A stretch of 64,000 nucleotides of DNA from Streptomyces sp. PT12. GTDB lineage: Bacteria; Actinomycetota; Actinomycetes; Streptomycetales; Streptomycetaceae. Within the stretch, counting starts at the first letter, position 1, and each line of letters opens with the position of its first letter. Position numbers and translations under genes: made by a program. Shown piece after piece: positions 50,992 through 58,445 of this stretch. The notes below the pieces were generated by a model that was given only the letters and a program-made list of their open reading frames with translations, had not been told where the DNA came from and searched no databases. Where the stretch lies: assembly GCF_003311645.1 (NCBI RefSeq), contig NZ_QEST01000256.1, positions 171,448-235,447 on the forward strand, read 5' to 3'.

Positions 50992-51759
50992 GTGCCCAAG
51001 GCAGACGAGGACGCCTTCGATCGACGTCCCCTCCACGAACGCATCGCCGCAGACCTCCGGGACGAAATCATGTCCGGCGACCTGGCGTCCGGAGCCAGCT
51101 TGCCCTCAACGGCGCGCCTGAAGCAGCGCTTCGACGCCTCGAACGCCACGGTGCAAAAGGCGCTCCAGATCCTCAAGGATGAGCGCCTTGTGGTCGGCCG
51201 CGCGGGCGCCGCGGTCACCGTTCGAGGACACCGCCAAGAGACCGTTCGTCCAGCCGACTTCGGGAAGCCAGCCGAGCCCGGCAAGCCGTACCGCTGGCTC
51301 ACCGAAGCCACGAAGAAGGGGAAGCGCGGCAGCATCCAACTGCTTGACGTCGCCGAAGTCCGGCCGCCCGAGGACGTGGCAGAGGTGCTTGAGCTGGGCG
51401 AGTCCGGCACGGCGATCATGCGGCACCAGGTCCTCATGCACGACGAACAACCCGTCGAGCTGGCCACCTCGTACTACCCGATCGCACTGGCCCGAGGGAC
51501 CGCGATGGAGGAGAAGCGGAAGATCAGGGGAGGCACCCCGGTGCTGCTCGCGGAGATGGGCTACCCGCCGCGCCTCACGATCGACCGAGTGTCGGCGCGG
51601 GTGCCGACACAGCAGCAGTACGAAGCGCTCCGCTTGCCGAGCGACCTACCGATCCTTCGCACCCTTCGCGTGGTCTACAGCGACAACGACCGGCCGATCG
51701 AGGCGACCGTCATGGCGAAGGCGGGGCACCTCTACGAGCTTCAGTACGAGTTCGTGTGA
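50992..51759 (+). CDS. GntR/HutC-family regulator (KorSA-like)
   Basis: 255 residues from GTG 50992. Winged HTH (about 10-75; DLRDEIMSGDLASGASLPS, LKQRFDASNATVQKALQIL) and a UTRA domain (about 100-250). In pSAM2-type elements this position is held by KorSA, which represses the replication/activator gene and keeps the element integrated. Immediately before attR, rightward, opposite to the rest of the element. Confidence 0.85.
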   Translation: MPKADEDAFDRRPLHERIAADLRDEIMSGDLASGASLPSTARLKQRFDASNATVQKALQILKDERLVVGRAGAAVTVRGHRQETVRPADFGKPAEPGKPYRWLTEATKKGKRGSIQLLDVAEVRPPEDVAEVLELGESGTAIMRHQVLMHDEQPVELATSYYPIALARGTAMEEKRKIRGGTPVLLAEMGYPPRLTIDRVSARVPTQQQYEALRLPSDLPILRTLRVVYSDNDRPIEATVMAKAGHLYELQYEFV

Positions 51760-51773
51760 CAGGCCGTCCCGGG

Positions 51774-51802
51774 GCCCTGTGGCCATCCTGTGGCCACAGG
51801 GC
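51774..51802 (+). terminator. Strong terminator after GntR gene
   Basis: Perfect 12-bp stem GCCCTGTGGCCA / TGGCCACAGGGC with a 5-nt loop, 15 bp after the stop and before attR. Insulates host genes from element transcription. Confidence 0.8.
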
Positions 51803-51863
51803 TCGCTCACGGCGTCCGGGATGGACGTCCGTGCAGCTCAGAAGGCCACAAGCGGCCACGGCC

Positions 51864-51929
51864 GAACGGTCTTGAAAACCGTCGTGAGGTAACCCCTCAC
51901 CGTGGGTTCAAATCCCACAGTCTCCGCAG
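51864..51929 (+). repeat. AICE attachment site, right (attR)
   Basis: 57 bases identical to the tRNA-Ser 3' part at 37039-37095, then one C-to-T difference (51921) and eight more identical bases. The fragment contains the anticodon arm to acceptor stem but no 5' half, so it is not a tRNA gene. A GC-rich hairpin follows, similar to that after the intact tRNA. Confidence 0.93.
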
Positions 51930-51955
51930 CGCGGCTGAGCGGCAGGGTCCCCGGG

Positions 51956-52375
51956 TCATCCGGGGGCCGCCCGCCAGCCCGTCCAGCGCGTGATCGCGAT
52001 CTCGATCACCGGGCCCTCGGGGCGCAGTTCGCGGTACTGCGGGTACTTCTCCTGGAGCCGGTCGATGGCGCCTCGCCCCTCCTCGCCGTCCACGATCCTG
52101 GCCGTGCCGTCGCCCCTGACCCACCACAGGCGGTCCCAGTCGTCGTCGTACGCGTCGGCCAGGACGCACACCCTGGGGTTGGCCTCGATGTTTCCGAGGC
52201 GCTTGAGGTCGCGGTGCCGCTTGGGCTTGTGGTCGACGGCGATGACCACCGTGTCGCCTTCGACGGCGAACGTGGCGGGGACGGCGTGCGGCGCGCCGGT
52301 CGCATCGACCGTTGCGAGCCGCAGCACGCGCGCCCCGGTCAGGCGCGAACGCGCCTCGTCGCTCCTGAGCTGCAT
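51956..52375 (-). CDS. PPOX-class F420-dependent oxidoreductase (TIGR03668-like)
   Basis: 139 residues. Split-barrel flavin/F420 fold: ARVLRLATVDATGAPHAVPATF, VVIAVDHKPKRHRDLKRLGNI, VCVLADAYDDDWDRLWWVRG. The KPKRH..LKRL-N signature is typical of the TIGR03668 subgroup. Reduces unknown substrates with F420H2. First host gene after the AICE. Confidence 0.85.
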   Translation of the reverse strand: MQLRSDEARSRLTGARVLRLATVDATGAPHAVPATFAVEGDTVVIAVDHKPKRHRDLKRLGNIEANPRVCVLADAYDDDWDRLWWVRGDGTARIVDGEEGRGAIDRLQEKYPQYRELRPEGPVIEIAITRWTGWRAAPG

Positions 52376-52760
52376 CCCCCCGCCCTACCCCACCGGGCGC
52401 GCCCGGGAGGTGAGCAACGACACCCGTGGCCTTCCTGTGACCGGGCTGGTCGGCCAACAGGGTGAGGGGTAGCCTCATGACCTGGTAGAAGTGTGCGCAC
52501 GGGCTGTGGGTGAGCGGCTTCACATCCGATGGCCCGCGCGTGGCGGCGTTGCCCCGACCGAGGACGGGGCACCCGGGGCGATTCCGGAAGCCCTCTTCTT
52601 CACCTGGGCCGGACCGATCGCCAGTGATCTTTTGTGTAGCTGGTGCGCTCCGCTCCGTAAGGTTTATATCTTCAAGCCATGCATGACCGATCGGTGGCGA
52701 TCGTCCCGGGGGAGCAAGTCCCGCCGGGCGACGGGCATCGAGAGAGGATCCGAAGGCCCG
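52376..52760. other. Intergenic region before sigma gene, no gene
   Basis: 385 bp without a supported gene. GC falls in 52620-52680 (TTTTGTGTAG, GTTTATATCTTC), which is the best candidate for the promoter of the sigma gene. A GCCCC-CGGGGC hairpin lies near 52552-52571. Confidence 0.4.
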
Positions 52761-53393
52761 GTGACCGACTACCTGCCCGCACGACCCACCGGCGTGGCCC
52801 CGTTGTCGCCGCTGCCCGCGGACTTCCGTGCCTTCCACCAGCTCTACCGCCCCGCGTATGTCCGCTGGGCCGAGCTCTACCTCGGCGAGCGGGCCGCCGC
52901 CGAGGAGGCCGTCGACCGCGCCTTCGAGCGGCTGGCCGCGGAGTGGGGCGACGTCCTCAGGCTCGACAGCCCGGCCGGATACTCCTGGAGCGTCCTCAAG
53001 CACCACACTCTCGAGGCCGTCGCGGCCAGCGGGCGGCGGCCCGTCGTCATGGACACGGCCGCGTTCGAGACGAGGGCGCTGCACTCGGCGGTCGACCCGA
53101 TAGGGGAGCTCGAGGAGAGCCTCGGCATCTACCAGGCCATCCGCGAGCTGCCCGAACGCCAGCACGACGTCATCGTGCTGCTCTACTGCATCGGGTACAG
53201 CGTCGCCGAGACCGCCGACATCCTCGGCGTCAGCGAGCCGGGCGTGCGTTCGACCGCGCGGTACGCCAGGCACCGGCTGAAGGAGGCGCTCGGCCTCAGC
53301 GAGAGCTCTGACGGCCCTGAGGCACCCGGGATCCCCGGGCCCACGCGGGGCGGCGACGCCGCCAGGGCCTCGGAGGACGGGGGCAGGGGATGA
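52761..53393 (+). CDS. Sigma-70 family (ECF-like) sigma factor
   Basis: 210 residues from GTG 52761. Region 2 is weak (FHQLYRPAYVRWAELYLGER AAAEEAVDRAF split over about 24-52); region 4 is clear (AIRELPERQHDVIVLLYCIG then SVAETADILGVSEPGVRST). A C-terminal Gly/Asp-rich tail. ATGA overlap with the next gene, so the partner probably controls it or is controlled by it. Confidence 0.82.
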   Translation: MTDYLPARPTGVAPLSPLPADFRAFHQLYRPAYVRWAELYLGERAAAEEAVDRAFERLAAEWGDVLRLDSPAGYSWSVLKHHTLEAVAASGRRPVVMDTAAFETRALHSAVDPIGELEESLGIYQAIRELPERQHDVIVLLYCIGYSVAETADILGVSEPGVRSTARYARHRLKEALGLSESSDGPEAPGIPGPTRGGDAARASEDGGRG

Positions 53394-54169
53394 CGCGCTC
53401 GATCGACCAGGCGCTGGCGCGGGCCATCCTCGCCCACCGCCCGCACACCTACACCGACCAGGAGATCGCCGCGGCCGAGACGCGCATCGCGGCCCGGATC
53501 TCCGACCGGCTCGACCAGCCGCCGCCGGGCTGTCCCGCGCTGTTCACCGGCGGGAGCGACGACGAGGCGACGCGCTATCTGGCGACCCTCTGCCGCACCG
53601 TGGTCGAACAGGAGGGCGCGCTCCAGGACATGGCCGCGTTCCTCGGCCGCCGCATCCCCCAGCCGTACGGCGCGCGCGTGCTCGGCTGCGTGCTCCAGCT
53701 CGCCGGGCGCGAGGACAGCGCGCGCTTCTGGTGGCAGTTCGCCGCGGGGGCGGGCGACTGTGCCGCGGCCTACTGCCTGCATCTGCACCATCTGACGCTC
53801 GGCGAGACCTGGGAGGCGGAGTTCTGGCGCCGCCAGGCCGGGCCCGGCCTCGGGGCGTCCGACCCCGAGGCCGACGCGGACGACGCGGGGATCGACGAGG
53901 GCGTCGAGGACGCGTACGGCGAACGGGGGGCCGACGCGTTCGGGTACCCCGACCCGTACGACGAGGACGAGGAGGAGTTCGGCCCCGACCCCGGCCTGGT
54001 CCTCCGTGTGCTCGCCCTCCTGCACGGGGACGACGCATATCTGACCGATGCCGCGGCCGCCGTCGTGCACTACGTTCCGAGCGCCGTGCACTTCGTCGAC
54101 GAAGTCGAGCTTCCCCTTCCCGTCGCCGACTTCGTGCAGCGGATCGAGGAGCTGACGGCGACGGCCTGA
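53390..54169 (+). CDS. Cytoplasmic partner of the ECF sigma, unknown function
   Basis: 259 residues, overlapping the sigma stop. Helical, acidic. No membrane helix and no zinc-binding anti-sigma HxxxCxxC. A WWQFAAGAGDCAAAYCLHLHH stretch (about 118-138) looks like a Sel1/TPR-type repeat, followed by an Asp/Glu-rich segment (about 163-205). May be an unusual anti-sigma factor or sigma cofactor; only the gene pairing supports this. Confidence 0.6.
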   Translation: MTRSIDQALARAILAHRPHTYTDQEIAAAETRIAARISDRLDQPPPGCPALFTGGSDDEATRYLATLCRTVVEQEGALQDMAAFLGRRIPQPYGARVLGCVLQLAGREDSARFWWQFAAGAGDCAAAYCLHLHHLTLGETWEAEFWRRQAGPGLGASDPEADADDAGIDEGVEDAYGERGADAFGYPDPYDEDEEEFGPDPGLVLRVLALLHGDDAYLTDAAAAVVHYVPSAVHFVDEVELPLPVADFVQRIEELTATA

Positions 54170-54337
54170 CCGGGTTTCAACCGGCCGATGTCCTTCGTGC
54201 GGGGGAATCCCCCCGGGACGGGTGGTTCCCCGGGGATCCCATGGGCAACTCTGGTTCCGCGACGTCGCGGTCCATCCAGGCAGCTGGCCAACTGCCTTGC
54301 CCACCGCAGGATTCACGCATTCCACGGAGGATTCCAC

Positions 54338-54655
54338 ATGGCAAGCATCCGCACCGCCCGCACCCTCGCCGTTCTCGCCTCGGTCCCGCTGGGCCTCGGT
54401 CTGGCGGGCGGCGTGGCCCACGCGTTCGCCGACACCGAGGTGGACACGACGAACGCGTGGGCCTCGGGCAATCTCGGGTCGCTGGGCAGCGGGGTGGTCG
54501 GCGCCAACGACGGGAACGTCGCGACCACCCAGCAGTCCGCCATCGGCTCGGGTGCGAGCAACGAGAGCAACACCGCGGGCATCGCCGACTCCCCGTTCGC
54601 CGCCCTCGACCAGTCCGACCGGACGTACACGATCGTGTTCGGCTTCGACTGGTGA
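54338..54655 (+). CDS. Small secreted protein
   Basis: 105 residues from ATG 54338 with GGAGG in front. Signal peptide (about 1-28, ending GVAHAFA) then a Gly/Ser/Asn/Thr-rich mature part with GNLGSLGSGVVG and AIGSGASNESNT, ending TIVFGFDW. Chaplin-like glycine/valine content but no chaplin signature. Surface or matrix protein in mycelium; unknown. Confidence 0.65.
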   Translation: MASIRTARTLAVLASVPLGLGLAGGVAHAFADTEVDTTNAWASGNLGSLGSGVVGANDGNVATTQQSAIGSGASNESNTAGIADSPFAALDQSDRTYTIVFGFDW

Positions 54656-54923
54656 GCCGGGGCTGATCCGAGGGCCGGTTGGCGCCACCGGGTGCGTCCG
54701 GGTGCGTCGGGGAGTCACACGCCACCGGCCCGTCGGACAGCGGGAAGGGTCGGGCCGCGCGGCCGCACCGCAGGGTGCGGCCGCGCGGTCGCGTCAACGG
54801 TCCCCCGCGCCGGAGAGGCGTGCCCGCCCGCCCGGCTCCCCGGCTGCCCCGTGCGGATGAACCCGCCGCCCCACCGAGAGTGTCACCGTTCCCACCCCCA
54901 CCCCCCCGGCCTTGGATCGACCC

Positions 54924-55898
54924 ATGCGGTATGCCCATCACACCGGCCTGTTGGTCCGCGGCCCCTGGCTGCCCCTACTGTTCGCGTTCGGCGCGCTCGC
55001 CGCCACCGTGACCCCGGCGCTCGCCGGTCCGCCCCGCGACCCCAGGCCAGGCCCTGGCCCGGTGCCCGCGTTCACCCCCGAACGCCCCGCCGTCCCCGGG
55101 CGCCCCGCCCTCCCCGAGCGCCCCGCGACCACGAGCGGCGACCTCACCGCCGCGGGCGCCGAGATCTACGAGGGCCACGCGTTCGACACGTGTGACGCCC
55201 CGTCGGCCGCCGCCCTGCGCGACTGGCTCGACTCCCCCTATCGGGCCGTCGGCGTCTACATCGGCGGCCGGGGCCGCGCCTGCCCCGACCAGCCGAACCT
55301 CACGCCCGACTGGGTCGCCGACGTCGACTCCATGGGCTGGCGGCTGCTCCCCCTCTACGTCGGCTCGCAGGCCCCGTGCGTCCGCGACGACGACAAGAGC
55401 CGCGTCCCCATCGACGCCGCCCGCCCACGCCAGCGGGGCGCCGCCGAGGCCGCGGACGCCATCGACGCCGCCGAGTCCCTCGGCCTGGCCCCCGGCAGCC
55501 CGATCTACCTCGACATGGAGGACTACGACCAACACGACGGCGCGTGCGCCGACATCACGCTCGCGTTCGTCCAGGCGTTCTCCCACCACCTCACCGACCG
55601 CGGCTGGATCCCCGGCTTCTACTCGAGCGCGACCTCCGGCATCGCGCACTTGGAGGCCGCCCGCCTCTCCGGCGCCGCCGACCTGCCCGACGTCCTGTGG
55701 TACGCCCGCTGGCGCACCGCGCCCACCCTCGTCGACGAGCCCGTTCTCGACCCCGGCGCGTGGCAGCCGCACCGCAGGATCCACCAGTACGAGGGCGACG
55801 TCACCGAGACCCATGGCGGCCGCCGCATGCGCATCGACCGCAACGTCGTGCACGCCCCCGTGGCCGTCCTCAACAGCGATCATCAGGTGAATCCCTGA
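54924..55898 (+). CDS. Secreted DUF1906 (GH25-like) protein
   Basis: 324 residues from ATG 54924. Signal peptide (about 1-34), Pro-rich linker with a RPAxPxRPA repeat, then DUF1906 (about 82-320): GHAFDTCDAPS, YRAVGVYIGGRG, GWRLLPLYVGSQ, and acidic residues in IYLDMEDYD and FYSSATSG. The fold is related to glycoside hydrolase 25 and could act on peptidoglycan. Cytochrome-independent; monocistronic. Confidence 0.85.
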   Translation: MRYAHHTGLLVRGPWLPLLFAFGALAATVTPALAGPPRDPRPGPGPVPAFTPERPAVPGRPALPERPATTSGDLTAAGAEIYEGHAFDTCDAPSAAALRDWLDSPYRAVGVYIGGRGRACPDQPNLTPDWVADVDSMGWRLLPLYVGSQAPCVRDDDKSRVPIDAARPRQRGAAEAADAIDAAESLGLAPGSPIYLDMEDYDQHDGACADITLAFVQAFSHHLTDRGWIPGFYSSATSGIAHLEAARLSGAADLPDVLWYARWRTAPTLVDEPVLDPGAWQPHRRIHQYEGDVTETHGGRRMRIDRNVVHAPVAVLNSDHQVNP

Positions 55899-55926
55899 GC
55901 CATCCCCGGTACGCCGAACGCGCCGC

Positions 55927-55947
55927 CTCCACCTCTGGGAGGTGGAG
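55927..55947 (+). terminator. Hairpin after DUF1906 gene
   Basis: CTCCACCTC-tgg-GAGGTGGAG: nine-base perfect stem with a 3-nt loop, 29 bp after the stop. Compact terminator. Confidence 0.7.
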
Positions 55948-56035
55948 CCAGCCCCCTTCTACACCCTGGGGCGGAGACCTCATCACACCCTGTGGCCGAT
56001 CCCGGAGGGGGGTGATGTCTCCTAATTTGTAAGGC

Positions 56036-56590
56036 ATGACCACGACCAGGACCGCCGAGCCGGGAGAGCCTCCCACCTTCACCTCATACGTGCAGGCCAG
56101 GGGCACCGTGCTGCTGCGCGCGGCCCGTTCGCTCACCGCCAATCCCAGCGATGCCGAGGACCTGCTCCAGACCGCGCTCACCAAGACCTATCTGGCCTGG
56201 GAGCGCATCCAGGACCACAGGGCCGTCGACGGCTATGTCCGCCGCGCCCTGATCAACACACGGACGTCGCTGTGGCGCAAGCGCCGCGTGGACGAGTTCG
56301 CCGTGGAGGAGCTGCCCGAGCCCGACCCGCTGCCCCAGCCCGACCCGGCCGAGCAGCAGGCCATCCGCGACGCCATGTGGCGCGCGGTCGTCAAGCTGCC
56401 CGCCCGCCAGCGCGCCATGGTCGTCCTGCGGTACTACGAGGACCTGAGCGAGGCGTCGACCGCCGAGGTGCTCGGCGTCTCCGTCGGCACGGTCAAGAGC
56501 GCCGTCTCCCGCGCCCTGGCCAAGCTCCGCGAGGACGAGGAGCTCGCCGACGTCGCCCGCCGCGCCATCCCGATGGCCGCGGCCGCCTGA
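56036..56590 (+). CDS. SigE-family ECF sigma factor
   Basis: 184 residues. Region 2: VQARGTVLLRAARSLTANPS then AEDLLQTALTKTYLAW; region 4: LPARQRAMVVLRYYEDLSEA and STAEVLGVSVGTVKSAVSRAL. The pattern is the SigE70-rel_f subfamily of actinobacteria. An AT-rich stretch (CTCCTAATTTGTAAGG) lies right before the ATG. No anti-sigma gene adjoins; the next gene is an acyl-CoA ligase. Confidence 0.9.
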   Translation: MTTTRTAEPGEPPTFTSYVQARGTVLLRAARSLTANPSDAEDLLQTALTKTYLAWERIQDHRAVDGYVRRALINTRTSLWRKRRVDEFAVEELPEPDPLPQPDPAEQQAIRDAMWRAVVKLPARQRAMVVLRYYEDLSEASTAEVLGVSVGTVKSAVSRALAKLREDEELADVARRAIPMAAAA

Positions 56591-56732
56591 CCGACGCGGC
56601 CGAACGCCCCCCGGCCGACCCCGAACGCCCCCCGGAAGGCCCGCGTCGCGCCGCCGAGTTGGTGCAGACGGCTGGTGATGGACGGCGCCCCCGCACCACA
56701 ATCACCGGATACCCAAGCCGCAGGGAGGCCCG

Positions 56733-58394
56733 GTGCTCGGCACGATGCAGGACGTACCCCTACTGGTGAGCCGCATCCTGCGGCACGGCGCGACGGTCCA
56801 CGCCGGATCCACACTCACCACCTGGACCGGCGACCCCGCGGCGCCCCACCGCCGCACGTTCGCCGAGACCGGCGCCCGCGCCGCCCAGCTCGCCCACGCC
56901 CTGCGTGAGGAGTGCGGCGTCCGCCCCGGCGACGCCGTCGCCACCCTCATGTGGAACAACGCGGAGCACGTCGAGTGCTACTTCGCCGTCCCCGCCATGG
57001 GCTCCGTCCTCCACACGCTCAATCTGCGCCTGCCCACCGACCAGTTGGCCTGGATCGCCAGGCACGCCGCCGACCGCGTCATCGTCGTCAACGGCACGCT
57101 GGTCCCGCTGCTCGCGCCGCTGCTTCCGCACCTGCCGTCCGTCGAGCACGTCATCGTCGCGGGCCCCGGTGACATGGCGCCCCTGGACGGCGCGCGCGCC
57201 ACCGTTCACGCCTATGAGCCCCTGATCGAAGGCCGCCCCACCGATCACGACTGGCCCGAGCTGGACGAACGCGCCCCCGCCGCCCTGTGCTACACCTCGG
57301 GCACCACGGGCCACCCCCAGGGCGCCGTCTACACCCACCGCTCCGTCTATCTGCACTCGATGCAGGTCAACATGGCCGAGTCCATGGGCCTCACCGCGGC
57401 CGACACATCGCTGCCTGTCGTGCCGATGTTCCATGTCAACGCCTGGGGCATCCCGCACGCCGCCCTTATGTCGGGCGCGAACCTGCTGCTGCCCGACCGC
57501 TTCCTCCAGCCGGGCCCGCTCGCCGAGATGATCGAGTCCGAACGCCCCACGCACGCCGCCGCCGTTCCCTCGATATGGCAGGGCCTGCTCGCCGAGCTGG
57601 CCGAACGCCCCCGCGACATCTCGTCGTTGGCCGCCGTCACCATCGGCGGCTCGGCGTGCCCGCCCGCGCTGATGAAGGCGTTCGACGAGCGGCACGGCGT
57701 CCGTGTCTGCCACGCGTGGGGCATGACCGAGACCTCGCCGCTGGGCACCACGTCGCAGCCGCCGCCCGGCCTTGGCCCCGACGAGGAGTGGCCCTATCGC
57801 GTCTCGCAGGGCCGCTTCCCCGCGGGCGTGGAGGCCAGGCTCTCCGGCCCCGACGGAACGCTTCTGCCCTGGGACAACGTCTCGGCCGGCGAGCTCGAGG
57901 TCCGCGGCCCCTGGATCGCCGCCGCCTACCACGGCGGCCCGGGAGCCCAGCCCCTGCGCCCCGATGACAGGTTCAGCCCGGACGGCTGGCTGCGCACGGG
58001 CGACGTCGGCGTCATATCCCCCGACGGCTATCTCACCCTGACCGACCGAGCCAAGGACGTCATCAAGTCGGGCGGCGAGTGGATCTCGTCGGTCGCGCTG
58101 GAGAACCACCTCATGGCCCACCCCCGCGTCGCCGAGGCCGCGGTCATCGCCGTCCCCGACGAGAAGTGGGGCGAACGCCCCCTGGCCGCCGTGGTCCCCG
58201 CCGACGACGGCGAACCCCCCGTTCCCCCCGAGGAGTTGCGCGCCCACCTGGCCGAGCGCTTCCCGCGCTGGCAGCTCCCCGAACGCTGGACCCGCGTGGC
58301 GGCCGTGCCGAAGACGAGCGTGGGCAAGTTCGACAAGAAGGCGCTGCGCGCCCTCCACCGCGAGGGCGCCCTCACCGTCACCCACCTCACCTGA
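56733..58394 (+). CDS. Fatty-acid/acyl-CoA ligase, AMP-binding
   Basis: 553 residues. P-loop-like A3 motif YTSGTTGHPQG (about 188-198), A5-like WGMTETSPLG (about 330-339), A7 YLRTGDVG-type WLRTGDVGVIS, and the A10 lysine in TSVGKFDKKALR. Activates a medium or long acyl chain with ATP and CoA. GTG 56733 or ATG 56745 (four codons later) may start translation. Convergent with the large sensor gene. Confidence 0.9.
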   Translation: MLGTMQDVPLLVSRILRHGATVHAGSTLTTWTGDPAAPHRRTFAETGARAAQLAHALREECGVRPGDAVATLMWNNAEHVECYFAVPAMGSVLHTLNLRLPTDQLAWIARHAADRVIVVNGTLVPLLAPLLPHLPSVEHVIVAGPGDMAPLDGARATVHAYEPLIEGRPTDHDWPELDERAPAALCYTSGTTGHPQGAVYTHRSVYLHSMQVNMAESMGLTAADTSLPVVPMFHVNAWGIPHAALMSGANLLLPDRFLQPGPLAEMIESERPTHAAAVPSIWQGLLAELAERPRDISSLAAVTIGGSACPPALMKAFDERHGVRVCHAWGMTETSPLGTTSQPPPGLGPDEEWPYRVSQGRFPAGVEARLSGPDGTLLPWDNVSAGELEVRGPWIAAAYHGGPGAQPLRPDDRFSPDGWLRTGDVGVISPDGYLTLTDRAKDVIKSGGEWISSVALENHLMAHPRVAEAAVIAVPDEKWGERPLAAVVPADDGEPPVPPEELRAHLAERFPRWQLPERWTRVAAVPKTSVGKFDKKALRALHREGALTVTHLT

Positions 58395-58422
58395 AAGCCG
58401 GGGCCGGGGCCGGGCCGAAGCC

Positions 58423-58438
58423 GGGGCCCGGTGGCCCC
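58423..58438. terminator. Bidirectional hairpin between convergent genes
   Basis: GGGGCC-cggt-GGCCCC between the stops of the ligase and the sensor gene, followed by TTAGGGG. The region also carries GGGGCCGG repeats. Confidence 0.55.
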
Positions 58439-58445
58439 TTAGGGG

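Noticed and set aside
51864-51929. Second tRNA-Ser gene
   Set aside because: Only the 3' half is present; it is the attR fragment.
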